Assembly (NCBI GenBank): GCA_022448425.1 | Contig: JAKVCY010000141.1 | Coordinates: 1-61,250, forward strand | Origin: Thalassotalea sp. | GTDB lineage: Bacteria > Pseudomonadota > Gammaproteobacteria > Enterobacterales > Alteromonadaceae | Direction of reading: 5' to 3' | DNA: 61,250 nucleotides | In this document: piece after piece, positions 35,435 through 44,233 of the stretch | Position numbering within the stretch: the first letter of the stretch is position 1 | Layout: each line of letters starts with the position of its first letter | Notes under the pieces: generated by a model | Seen by the model: only the letters and a program-made list of their open reading frames with translations | Database searches by the model: none | Told to the model about the DNA's origin: nothing | Position numbers and translations under genes: made by a program

Positions 35435-38407
35435 TTAGAAGGTAAATTTAACGCCTGCGCGGAAAATTCGGCCTAATGGGCTGTATGTACTTGGGAAGGT
35501 GTTACCAGAGTTAAACGTGGTAGAACCTGCCTCGCCACCCACTACCGGTGGATCTTCTTCCGTAATGTTGTCAATACCGAAGGTTAGCTTAGTATGCTCA
35601 CCTAAGTTGTAACTTGCGAATAGGTCGAAGTAGTCGTATGAATCAATTGATCTAAACGCTTCAAATGATCCAGCAGCTTGCTCTTCTTCCATATCGATAG
35701 CACTTGTATGACGCCACAATAATGAAACAGTTAGGTCATCAAGGTTCCATGTTACACGTTGGTTCCAAGTTGTTTCTGGCGTAGGTGAACAGTTGTTACC
35801 GTACTTACCTAAACAATCAATAATTGGCAACACTTCTGATGATTGGCGTTCGTTCGTTAGGTAGTGGTTCACATTAGTGGCAAACTTCAACTCACCCATG
35901 TCTTCTAAGCCAACATCGAAGTATAAACCAAGCTCAATACCTTCTGCTGTGCGGTAGCTTAAGTTAGTGGTGTAGGTTTCAATACCAGAACCAGCGATTG
36001 TTAAATCACCACCGATACGCACAATCTTTTCACACTCAGTTGCAATACCGAATTGGTAACAAGCATTGATGGTTTGTTGTGCAGTGAATTCACCAATCGT
36101 GTTATCTACTTGAATATCGTAGTAGTCTAATGTGACTTCTAAGTTCAGTAGTTCATCGTTGGTATACACTAAACCAGCTGTGAACGTTTCTGCTTCCTCA
36201 GCTTCTGGTAACTGCTCTGGGTTAGTACCCGTAAAGGCATTAACTTGACCAGAAATTACGTCTTGTACTGCGCCAACTTGCGCGTCTGTCATGCCTGTTG
36301 AAATACAAAGCTGACGTAAATTTGCGTCGATATTGCCTGCATTTGCGACTGAACAAGGATCGATTAATGCATTGTCTAGGCCAGTAACAACTGGTGCTGC
36401 AATTTCACCAACGTTTGGAGCTCGTGTTGCCTCTTGCTGCATTACACGAACAAGTAGATCTTCAGCTGGGCGCCAGCTAAAACCAAGTTTCCACGTGTCA
36501 TTTTGGCCAACTGAGTCATAATCAGCAGAACGATATGCGAATTCCATATCAAGTGTTTCAGCAAATGCATAGCCTTCAAAGATTGGTAAAACACCTTCTA
36601 AGAAGAATTCTGATACTTTAAAGCCACCGCGAATAGGTAGGGTGTTACCACCAGCACCACCTAAACAGCTAGTTGGCGCCTCTTTTAAACACTCATCAGG
36701 AATAGTTTCACCGACTTCTTTACGGTGCTCGTAGCCAAAGCTGATTGACATTGGTACGCCTGCTGTCGGCAACTCAATAAATGGTACTTCACCATTGATT
36801 GTCGCGTTGATAACTTCTTGCGAGTACTCTTGTTTGATAAGTGCAGTTGCACTTGAGTAAGCAGCCATTTCAGGAGTGATTGTGCCGAAACCACCGAATA
36901 AATCGATTGGTACACACGTTGAGTCACCACCAACACAAGTGACACCGTCAATAGAATCTAACGCGTTTTGAATGTTACTTACGTTAGTGTAACCAGCACT
37001 GATGTTAGTACGATTAGACTCACCGTATTGGTAAGAAATGTTGTATTCCCAATCTTCATACAACACACCTTCCATGCCCGCAACTAATTGGAACAATGTA
37101 GTTTCATAGTTAGTAGAACGTGGACCTAGCTCTAATGTGCGACGACGCAGTTGCACTAGCATGTAGTCTTCTTCGTCAACAATGCCATTTCCGTTTCTAT
37201 CTTGCCAATTTTCAACGCCACCGTTTAATAAACCAGCTTCACGCGCTTCGTTAGCGTTAGTTAAAATCCAATCTAATGCTTGATCGCCAATGAATGGGTT
37301 AGCAAGTGGAATGTTAAACGTTGAACCGAATGTACCAGATGGAGCAATTTGCTGCTTAACTTGCGTGTTGTTGAATTGCGCTGATGTATAAACCGTATGG
37401 TCATCGTTAATATCATAGTGCGCAATCGCTGTAGCACCCCAACGTTCTTGAGGCGTTTGATAGAAGTTGTAAGGGTTGAAGTTAAAGCGACTACAATCGT
37501 CGCCTAACGTTCTGTCTTCACGGAATTGGCCACTTACACCAGCACCAACAATCGCGAAGCGAGTAGGGATAGAGGTTGTAGAACCACCACCACTTTCAAA
37601 GGTCGTTACGTCTGGACCGCCACAGTTATCAAGTGGAGGAACAGGGCCTTCACCATCTAAGAATGACTGGTAGCCACCACCTGAAGCCGTAGCAATACCT
37701 AATTGACCTAATGCACGGTCACCTAGCATTACTGGCTTTCGATCTGTCCAGTTCATTGCTAACGCTACGTTACCGCGACCTTCATCGAGTGAAGAACCGA
37801 GTGTCAATGAAATGCTGTCAGTTTCACCGTCGCCTTCTTCAGTTTCTGAGTGGTTGTAAAGTAGCTCAACGCCTTCGAAGTTGTTCTTCATTACAAAGTT
37901 TACGGCACCAGCAATTGCGTCAGAGCCATATACGGCTGAAGCACCACCAGTAACTACATCAACACTTTCGATCAGTGATACAGGTACCGATGCAGTATCA
38001 ACAACACCGTTGAAGTCGAACGGTATCATACGACGCCCGTTCATAAGTACTAATGTACGTTCAGTGCCTAGTGCACGTAAGTTAACAGTCGCCGCACCAT
38101 CGGTACCATTGTTAACACTACCACCATCACCTGGGATTGTTGCTGGTAAGTTACGCAGCACTTCCTCGATTTGTGGTGTTTGTAGCATTTCGATTTCTTG
38201 AGCGCCTACCGACATGATAGGACTTGCTGAAACAGCACCTGGTCTACGAATACGACTACCGGTTACTGCAATGCGTTCTACTTCTTCTTCGGCTGCTGGG
38301 TCAGCGTCTTGAGCGAACACGACTTGAGGGCTTAGTGTCGCGGTTGTCGCTGCGCCAAAGAGCAACGCCAACCGAACTGACTTAGCCAGTTTAGTGTTAG
38401 TAAACAT
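35435..38407 (-). CDS. Large TonB-dependent receptor (VTGSRI class)
   Basis: About 990 residues from the ATG at 38407, chosen because GGGAGA lies 5 bases upstream and a signal peptide (SVRLALLFGAATTATLSPQVVFA) then follows. The TonB box is ERIAVTGSRI, and the plug contains VLRNLPATIPGDGG, NLRALGTERTLVLMNGRR, and GGASAVYGSDAIAGAVNFV. This subclass in Alteromonadales takes up peptides, oligosaccharides or other large nutrients rather than siderophores. The barrel ends RIFRAGVKFTF with a terminal Phe. It has no PepSY partner and no clear Fur box, and it is divergent from a LytS/LytTR two-component pair that may have regulated it. Confidence 0.9.
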   Translation of the reverse strand: MFTNTKLAKSVRLALLFGAATTATLSPQVVFAQDADPAAEEEVERIAVTGSRIRRPGAVSASPIMSVGAQEIEMLQTPQIEEVLRNLPATIPGDGGSVNNGTDGAATVNLRALGTERTLVLMNGRRMIPFDFNGVVDTASVPVSLIESVDVVTGGASAVYGSDAIAGAVNFVMKNNFEGVELLYNHSETEEGDGETDSISLTLGSSLDEGRGNVALAMNWTDRKPVMLGDRALGQLGIATASGGGYQSFLDGEGPVPPLDNCGGPDVTTFESGGGSTTSIPTRFAIVGAGVSGQFREDRTLGDDCSRFNFNPYNFYQTPQERWGATAIAHYDINDDHTVYTSAQFNNTQVKQQIAPSGTFGSTFNIPLANPFIGDQALDWILTNANEAREAGLLNGGVENWQDRNGNGIVDEEDYMLVQLRRRTLELGPRSTNYETTLFQLVAGMEGVLYEDWEYNISYQYGESNRTNISAGYTNVSNIQNALDSIDGVTCVGGDSTCVPIDLFGGFGTITPEMAAYSSATALIKQEYSQEVINATINGEVPFIELPTAGVPMSISFGYEHRKEVGETIPDECLKEAPTSCLGGAGGNTLPIRGGFKVSEFFLEGVLPIFEGYAFAETLDMEFAYRSADYDSVGQNDTWKLGFSWRPAEDLLVRVMQQEATRAPNVGEIAAPVVTGLDNALIDPCSVANAGNIDANLRQLCISTGMTDAQVGAVQDVISGQVNAFTGTNPEQLPEAEEAETFTAGLVYTNDELLNLEVTLDYYDIQVDNTIGEFTAQQTINACYQFGIATECEKIVRIGGDLTIAGSGIETYTTNLSYRTAEGIELGLYFDVGLEDMGELKFATNVNHYLTNERQSSEVLPIIDCLGKYGNNCSPTPETTWNQRVTWNLDDLTVSLLWRHTSAIDMEEEQAAGSFEAFRSIDSYDYFDLFASYNLGEHTKLTFGIDNITEEDPPVVGGEAGSTTFNSGNTFPSTYSPLGRIFRAGVKFTF

Positions 38408-38752
38408 GAGATTCTCCCTGCTTTTTATAATCATTTTTGGTTACCTGCTATCACGACTGCACAACAATGAGGCAGGCTAAACACCAGCATCAAGTTAGCG
38501 CGCTAAAAGGCTTGTAACATTAGGAAATACGCCAAAGGCATAAATTGAGGGGTGACTGGTACCAAGGTGTGGTTGAACGGAGAGGTGTATATGCAATCAT
38601 GTTCAACATGCAAAAGAATGTAAAATTAACTACATGATTTATATTACATTTTAAACCTTGCTAAATTTCACAAAAACGGGGCAATATAGAAATATTTGCA
38701 ATTCTGGACAGAGTGTTCTAATACTTGCCAGCTCGTATTTAGGGTAGTTGTT
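38408..38752. other. Divergent promoter interval
   Basis: About 345 bp between the large receptor gene and the LytS-type kinase gene. It contains an AT-rich patch with TGTAAAATTAACTACA and ATATTACATTTT near 38620-38655 that may hold promoter elements, but no clear Fur palindrome. No open frame of note. Confidence 0.4.
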
Positions 38753-39913
38753 ATGCTTAAAACCTTTGTCAATTCATTACCACCCCGCAGCTTTTGGGTA
38801 GCTAATTGCCTGTTTTGGTTGATTTTAAACTCGATGGCAGCAACCAATAGCTATCGAATGAACTTACATTTTGAGAGGCCAGTTGACTGGTTTGCACTTT
38901 GGGTTGAGTATCTGCCATGGTGGGGGAATTGGATTATTGTTGCACCTATCGTTATTGCAACGACTCAGTTACTCACCTTTGATGCTAAGAAGATTCCTAG
39001 CTTTTTGTCTAAGGCCACCGCCATCATGATAGTGGTATTGGCAAGCTATTGGTGTTTGACCTTAGTAGAAGTGGCACTATTAGAGCATGGCACTATCTCG
39101 TTTGAAATCTTATCGAGCGCCTTTGCCCGTTTGATGTTAAGCCCATTACACATGGATTTATTAGTGTATTTAGCGGTGCTATTTTCTGGGTATTCATTTA
39201 CCTATTATCAGCGCTCGAAACTGCATGCTAAGCGTAACAAAGAGCTTAGCCAACAACTGTTGCAAGTTGAATTAATGTCACTTAAATCGCAGCTTAACCC
39301 ACACTTTTTGTTTAACACGTTAAATACAATTGCCAGCCTAATTAGACTCGACAACAAGAATACGGCGATAAAGGCGTTAAGCGAATTAAGCGCAATGCTG
39401 CGCACAGTGCTTGAAAATCAGCGTAGCCAAATGATTTCACTTGAGCAGGAAGTTAAATTTATCCAAAGCTATTTGACCATTCAGCACATGCGGTTTGAAC
39501 ACAAGCTGACAACTGAAATCGTCATTGACCCTGACTGCTTGTCTATCGATATTCCTTTTATGTTATTGCAGCCGCTAGTGGAAAACGCGGTGCAACATGG
39601 TGCGCAACTGGCAAGTGATAAAAACGAAGTTAAACTCAACATACAGTCGGAAGCAGAGCATTTGCAGGTGAAGCTGGTTAACAAAATACCTGAGAAAGAT
39701 GAACATCAGGGGTTTGGCATTGGGTTGTCTAATTGTCGAAAACGTTTAGAAATGCTCTATCAAGATCAGTTCGAATTAACCTTAACCCCGCTTACGAATG
39801 GCTATTTCGAAACTTTCCTTTCTATACCTGTACAAGAAACTATGCCTATTCAAGAAACCATGCCAATCCAAAAAGCTATGCTGACTCAAGAAACAGGACG
39901 TATTAATGCATAA
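38753..39913 (+). CDS. LytS-type sensor histidine kinase (His_kinase family)
   Basis: About 386 residues from the ATG at 38753. Four membrane helices fill residues 12-150. The cytoplasmic part has the family's phosphoacceptor box SQLNPHFLFNTLN with His184 and the ATPase N-box PFMLLQPLVENAVQHG, then GFGIGLSNCRKRL. It pairs with LytTR response regulators. The last 25 residues are a degenerate repeat (QETMPI twice, then QKAMLT and QETG), encoded by an 18-bp tandem DNA repeat, and lie outside the catalytic domain. Its stop overlaps the start of the regulator gene by 8 bp. The partner regulator is broken, so signalling is probably interrupted. Confidence 0.9.
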   Translation: MLKTFVNSLPPRSFWVANCLFWLILNSMAATNSYRMNLHFERPVDWFALWVEYLPWWGNWIIVAPIVIATTQLLTFDAKKIPSFLSKATAIMIVVLASYWCLTLVEVALLEHGTISFEILSSAFARLMLSPLHMDLLVYLAVLFSGYSFTYYQRSKLHAKRNKELSQQLLQVELMSLKSQLNPHFLFNTLNTIASLIRLDNKNTAIKALSELSAMLRTVLENQRSQMISLEQEVKFIQSYLTIQHMRFEHKLTTEIVIDPDCLSIDIPFMLLQPLVENAVQHGAQLASDKNEVKLNIQSEAEHLQVKLVNKIPEKDEHQGFGIGLSNCRKRLEMLYQDQFELTLTPLTNGYFETFLSIPVQETMPIQETMPIQKAMLTQETGRINA

Positions 39914-40730
39914 TGAATCGACTCCAAGCTCATTAATTGGTGTGTCTCACAGTGCGATAAGTGGCTCTTCATATTCGGTCCTGGTAGCTGATGATGAAAC
40001 GTTAGCCAGAGAGTCCGTTAAACACTTACTTCGTTCACAAAGTGATATCGGGGAAATTTACGAAGCACAAGACGGCTATCAGGTGCTGGAAGTCTATCAA
40101 AAGTACAAGCCTGATTTAATCTTCTTAGATATTCAGATGCCGGGAAAAACTGGCATTGAGTTGGCGTCAATGCTACCAGACGACGTGGTTATTATCTTTG
40201 CAACGGCTTATGACCAATATGCCATTACAGCATTTGAGCTCAATGCGATTGGCTATTTGCTGAAACCGTTTGATGATGACAAATTCTATGCCGCGTTAGC
40301 GAAAGCTAGAAAACAACTTTGCGAGAAAGTGTCGACCGATTATCGGCAAGTGACAGAATTGATTCATCATTTAGCGAATGAACACAAATCGACTTATCGC
40401 TCACGTATAGTGGTTAAAGATCCCGGTCGTATTCGTTGAATTGACGTCGACCAAGTCAACTACATTTCAGGCGCGGGTAATTACGCCGAGCTTCACTTAT
40501 ATGATCAAGGCGCTGTTTTGCACAGAGAAACCTTGACCAGCTTAGAACAGCAACTCGACCCGAGTATCTTTGTCCGTATTCACCGCTCGTCAATTGTTAG
40601 GCGCTCAGGGGTAAGTGAGCTAAGGCCTAACGAAAATGGCGACTACACTGTGGTATTGAAAACAGGTGAAGAGCTGACTTTGTCAAGGCGGAACAAGGTT
40701 AAACTAGAAAAGTTACTGGGAGAGAATTAG
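39906..40730 (+). pseudogene. LytTR response regulator interrupted by an in-frame TGA
   Basis: The ATG at 39906 opens a receiver domain with the acidic pair ADDE near residue 29, phosphoacceptor Asp75 in LIFLDIQMPG, and FATAY and YLLKPF. The frame stops at TGA 40437-40439 after DPGRIR, then continues in the same frame as IDVDQVNYISGAGNYAELH, FVRIHRSSIV and LTLSRRNKVKLEKLL to 40730. This is a complete LytTR DNA-binding domain. The position usually holds a Leu or similar residue, so TTA to TGA is the simplest change. The truncated product would be a receiver without DNA binding. The reading frame is otherwise intact on both sides. Confidence 0.85.
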
Positions 40731-40844
40731 TCCGATCTAAGGACTTATTTCCTAAGCCGTTTACTAATCACTAGTGAAAAAATCATAGTTAGAGAACCTA
40801 GCCAAAAAACCAAGCTAAACAATACATTCAAAAAGTAAGGACAA

Positions 40845-40873
40845 AAAAATAGGGGAGCAATCGCTCCCCCGTA
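40845..40873 (-). terminator. Rho-independent terminator (minus strand)
   Basis: GGGGAGC and GCTCCCC pair across a 4-base loop. On the minus strand the hairpin is followed by TATTTTTTT. It is about 340 bp downstream of mgsA on that strand and may terminate its transcript; on the plus strand it lies 120 bp after the broken LytTR gene. Confidence 0.6.
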
Positions 40874-40990
40874 AGTCATCATTGTGTTTTAAATTGACAG
40901 ATCGAAAACACATACTGCATGCCTCAATATCACATCAATATGAGTCCAGGGAGTAACTGAAATGCATATTTGTTATGTGATAATTCGAGT

Positions 40991-41104
40991 ATGACAGATG
41001 TCTTTTTACTCGAAAGCCCAATGGGATTAATGGTTCTAATTTTGGGATTAACGGCATTAATCTCGGTAACAATGGTTTTGCCGTTCATCAACATCTCTTT
41101 ATAA
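40991..41104 (+). CDS. Possible 37-residue single-helix membrane peptide
   Basis: ATG 40991 to TAA 41104 encodes MTDVFLLESP followed by one hydrophobic helix (GLMVLILGLTALISVTMVLP) and FINISL. The composition is that of a small membrane protein. The ribosome site is weak (CGAG 4 bases upstream). It stands alone in the 475-bp interval 40731-41206, which has no other gene. I could not assign a family, so it may be a chance frame. Confidence 0.35.
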   Translation: MTDVFLLESPMGLMVLILGLTALISVTMVLPFINISL

Positions 41105-41206
41105 GTAATTGGTTAACAAGGTTAATACGGCTTAAAACAGCTTTTAGCTTGCTTTATAGGTACAAAAATTCAAAGAAAATAGTAAAAACAAGCGTTTATA
41201 AATTGC

Positions 41207-41662
41207 CTATGTCCGAGCTGCAATATAACTATCGTAATCAGGAATTGAGCGCTCAAAGGCTTCCCCAAACAAACTTGAGGTAATCAGCAAATCGGCACTA
41301 GCTTGGTTACAGGCTACGGGAATGTTCCATACGGCAGCTAATCGTAGCAGTGCTTTTACGTCAGGGTCGTGAGGTTGTGCTTCTAACGGATCCCAGAAAA
41401 ATATCAGTACATCAATTTTTTGTTCGGTGATCAGTGCTCCAATTTGTTGGTCACCCCCCAATGGACCACTAATCAAAGCATTAACGGGTAATTCTGTTTG
41501 CGTTTGAATTAACTTACCTGTGGTACCTGTAGCATAGAGGTTATGATCTGCTAGGGTTGGCTTGTAGTGCAGACACCACTGGATAAGGTTTGCTTTCATA
41601 TTGTCATGGGCGACCAAGGCAATTGATTTGGTTTTGTTTGCTTGTATTGTTTTAAACTGCAT
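41207..41662 (-). CDS. mgsA: Methylglyoxal synthase
   Basis: 151 residues from the ATG at 41662, chosen because GGAG lies upstream and the length then matches the family; a longer frame to 41749 adds 29 unrelated residues. The enzyme converts dihydroxyacetone phosphate to methylglyoxal and phosphate in the cytoplasm, relieving sugar-phosphate stress. [10 protein letters not shown] near the start holds the first conserved His and Lys, ATGTTG binds phosphate, [11 protein letters not shown] supplies the catalytic Asp, and FFWDP and [10 protein letters not shown] are further family motifs. Neighbours give no functional context. Confidence 0.95.
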   Translation of the reverse strand: MQFKTIQANKTKSIALVAHDNMKANLIQWCLHYKPTLADHNLYATGTTGKLIQTQTELPVNALISGPLGGDQQIGALITEQKIDVLIFFWDPLEAQPHDPDVKALLRLAAVWNIPVACNQASADLLITSSLFGEAFERSIPDYDSYIAART

Positions 41663-41849
41663 CTTATTCTCCTCCGTTAAACTCAATATAACCGCTTTTG
41701 AGGAGAAAATTCGTTGTAATTGATTGTGAAATAGTTCATAGCCAATCACTAAGCTGATAAGCTGCTAAACAAATAAAAAAAAGCAAAACACTAGAAAAAC
41801 AACAGTATAAACAACAACAATAACGGAAGCGCAAAGCGCCATTACAACT

Positions 41850-42923
41850 ATGTCTCAAGAAACCATGTCTCAAGAAACTGAACCGAACATTACAACAGCA
41901 TCTCAAAACAAAGGTTTTGCCTTAAAACTATTGGATGATCTCGATGCTCCTTCGTCAGCACGAATCGAACTAGTTGAAAAACCACTACCAACTCTAAAAA
42001 AAGGGCAAGTGTTAATTAAGATGCTCGCCGCGCCAGTTAATCCGTCGGACCTGGTGTATTTATTGGGTAAATATGGATTACCACCACAGCAAGATGCCTA
42101 TGTTGGTTTTGAAGGCTGTGGGGTTGTGGTTGAGGCTAATGCGGGTCTTTACGGTAAATACTTAGTAGGCAAACGAGTTGCTGTTTCGGCTCAACCTGGT
42201 ATTGACGGCGTTTGGGCAAACTATGCGGTAACCAAAGCAAATTTTTGTTTACCTCTTCGAAATGACATTCCCGACGAGCAAGCGGCGACAATCATTGTCA
42301 ATCCGTGTACTTCGGTTTGTTTAGTGGAACGAGCGAAACAGTTAGGCGCTAAAGCTGTAGTGATCAATGCAGCTGCTAGTCAAGTGGGTAAGGGAGTAAT
42401 TCGTTATGCCCAAATGGAAGGAATTAAGACCATAGCGACAGTGCGCAGCCAATCAAATGTCAAAGTGCTTGAGGATTTGGGCGCAGATAAAGTCTTACTT
42501 ACTGAAAGTGAAAACTTCTCGGCAGAACTCAAAGCTGCTTGCAAGTCGTTCAAGGCAAAGGTATTGCTAGATGCGGTTGCCAGTGAAGATACCCCTCGAG
42601 TTTTACGGGTTATGCCTAATCATTCAACGGCGATTGTTTATGGGCGATTAACCGAAACGCACGATCCACTCGGCGGCTTGTTTAGTGTGGCGGACGTCAT
42701 TTTTAGAGACATTCGTATCGAGGGGTTTTGGCTCGCGACCTTTATCGGGAAAGCAACTCCATGGCAGGTGTATCGACTTAGCCAGAAAGTACAAAAGCTG
42801 TTTGCGCAAGGCGTTTTCCAAACGGATATCTATAAAACCGTTGATTTTGAAGACTTTTACCAAGTGCTTGATCATTATGCCGCAAACAAAAGTGACGGAA
42901 AGGTCATATTAAAGCTAGGCTAG
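41850..42923 (+). CDS. Zinc-type alcohol dehydrogenase / quinone oxidoreductase-like (MECR-like)
   Basis: A 357-residue medium-chain dehydrogenase/reductase. The GroES-like N-terminal part contains KMLAAPVNPSDLVYLLGKYG and VGFEGCGVV, the typical signature of mitochondrial-type enoyl thioester reductases and quinone reductases without catalytic zinc. The Rossmann part follows, with VINAAASQVGKGVIRYAQ where the NADPH-binding glycines are partly replaced. The N-terminus begins with a repeat (MSQETMSQETE) and the core starts near residue 22, so the actual start might be internal. It has its own promoter region. Confidence 0.75.
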   Translation: MSQETMSQETEPNITTASQNKGFALKLLDDLDAPSSARIELVEKPLPTLKKGQVLIKMLAAPVNPSDLVYLLGKYGLPPQQDAYVGFEGCGVVVEANAGLYGKYLVGKRVAVSAQPGIDGVWANYAVTKANFCLPLRNDIPDEQAATIIVNPCTSVCLVERAKQLGAKAVVINAAASQVGKGVIRYAQMEGIKTIATVRSQSNVKVLEDLGADKVLLTESENFSAELKAACKSFKAKVLLDAVASEDTPRVLRVMPNHSTAIVYGRLTETHDPLGGLFSVADVIFRDIRIEGFWLATFIGKATPWQVYRLSQKVQKLFAQGVFQTDIYKTVDFEDFYQVLDHYAANKSDGKVILKLG

Positions 42924-43040
42924 TAGCTGCATGCAATAAAAGAGCTTGTATTCGTTGGCAGAAGCGGGCAATTGTCAGGTATCATAGCCAAATAACAAAA
43001 GCCTTATAACCAAAAGCTTAGAGCATAACATTCAAATTTA

Positions 43041-44198
43041 ATGAAGATTCTCCATACCTCAGATTGGCACCTTGGTCGCCAATTCCACAACGTTTCGCTT
43101 TTAGACGATCAAAAAGCGGTAATCGAACAACTCATAGATTACATCGCGAAAAATCCAGTCGATGTCGTGATTATCGCAGGTGATATTTACGATCGTTCAG
43201 TACCGCCAACGGTAGCGATAGAACTGCTTGATAGTGTGGTAAAGCGTATCTGCAATGAGCTCAATACGCCGATTATCATGATTTCAGGTAATCACGATGG
43301 TGCAGAGCGATTGGGGTTTGGGGCAGAGCAGATGAAAGGCGCTGGCTTACATATTATTAGTAATTTTGAAGACATGCTTACACCAGTGGTGATTGAGACA
43401 GAAACCGCAGGTGAAGTCGCCTTTTATGGCATGCCGTATAACGACCCTGAGCGTGTTAGGTTTTATTTTGATGCACCGGTAACAACTCACGATCAAGCGC
43501 ACAAATTATTGGCCGAGAAAATTATTGAGCAATTTAACGATAACCAACGTCGCGTATTGATTAGCCATTGCTTTGTTGATGGTGCGATTGAATCAGAGTC
43601 CGAGCGCCCTTTATCAATTGGCGGTTCGGATCGCGTAAGTCACGAACATTTCCTCAACTTTGATTACGTAGCGCTTGGACACCTTCACCAACCACAAAAA
43701 AAGGGTGAGGACTTTATTCGTTATTCCGGCTCTTTGATGAAATATAGTTTTGGTGAGCAGCACCAAAAGAAAGGCTTTACCCTAGTCGAACTGAATGAAA
43801 AGGGCTTTGTTCGTGCAGAGCATATCGAGCTTGCTGCGCCCCATGAAATGCGCATCATCGACGGAGAGTTAGCGGACGTCATAGAGCAGGGCAAAACGGA
43901 TCCTAAAAATGAGGATTACCTGCTTGTAAGGCTGCAAGATAAACATGCGATTTTAAACCCAATGGAAAAACTGCGATCGGTTTACCCCAATGTTTTGCAT
44001 CTCGAAAAACCGGGCATGCTAATTGGTGTTGAACAGGGAATGGCACAAGCTAAGTTAGCGCGTAGTGAACAAGAGATGTTTCGAGACTTTTTCAAAGAAG
44101 CGCAAGATGCAGAGCTTACGCCAGAGCAAGACCAAGCCATCAGCGACATTATTTCCTCGCTTTCACAACTTTCAAGTCAACAGCTGAAACCGCAGTGA
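43041..44198 (+). CDS. sbcD: Exonuclease subunit SbcD
   Basis: A 385-residue Mre11-type nuclease. All metallophosphoesterase motifs are present: TSDWHLGR (Asp8, His10), AGDIYDR, SGNHDG, SHCFVDG and GHLHQP. With SbcC it forms an ATP-dependent double-strand nuclease that cleaves hairpins and protein-blocked DNA ends. sbcC begins 35 bp downstream, so the two form an operon. The length is normal. Confidence 0.95.
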   Translation: MKILHTSDWHLGRQFHNVSLLDDQKAVIEQLIDYIAKNPVDVVIIAGDIYDRSVPPTVAIELLDSVVKRICNELNTPIIMISGNHDGAERLGFGAEQMKGAGLHIISNFEDMLTPVVIETETAGEVAFYGMPYNDPERVRFYFDAPVTTHDQAHKLLAEKIIEQFNDNQRRVLISHCFVDGAIESESERPLSIGGSDRVSHEHFLNFDYVALGHLHQPQKKGEDFIRYSGSLMKYSFGEQHQKKGFTLVELNEKGFVRAEHIELAAPHEMRIIDGELADVIEQGKTDPKNEDYLLVRLQDKHAILNPMEKLRSVYPNVLHLEKPGMLIGVEQGMAQAKLARSEQEMFRDFFKEAQDAELTPEQDQAISDIISSLSQLSSQQLKPQ

Positions 44199-44233
44199 TT
44201 ACCGCAAACGTAATCAATATTAATGGGCGATAG

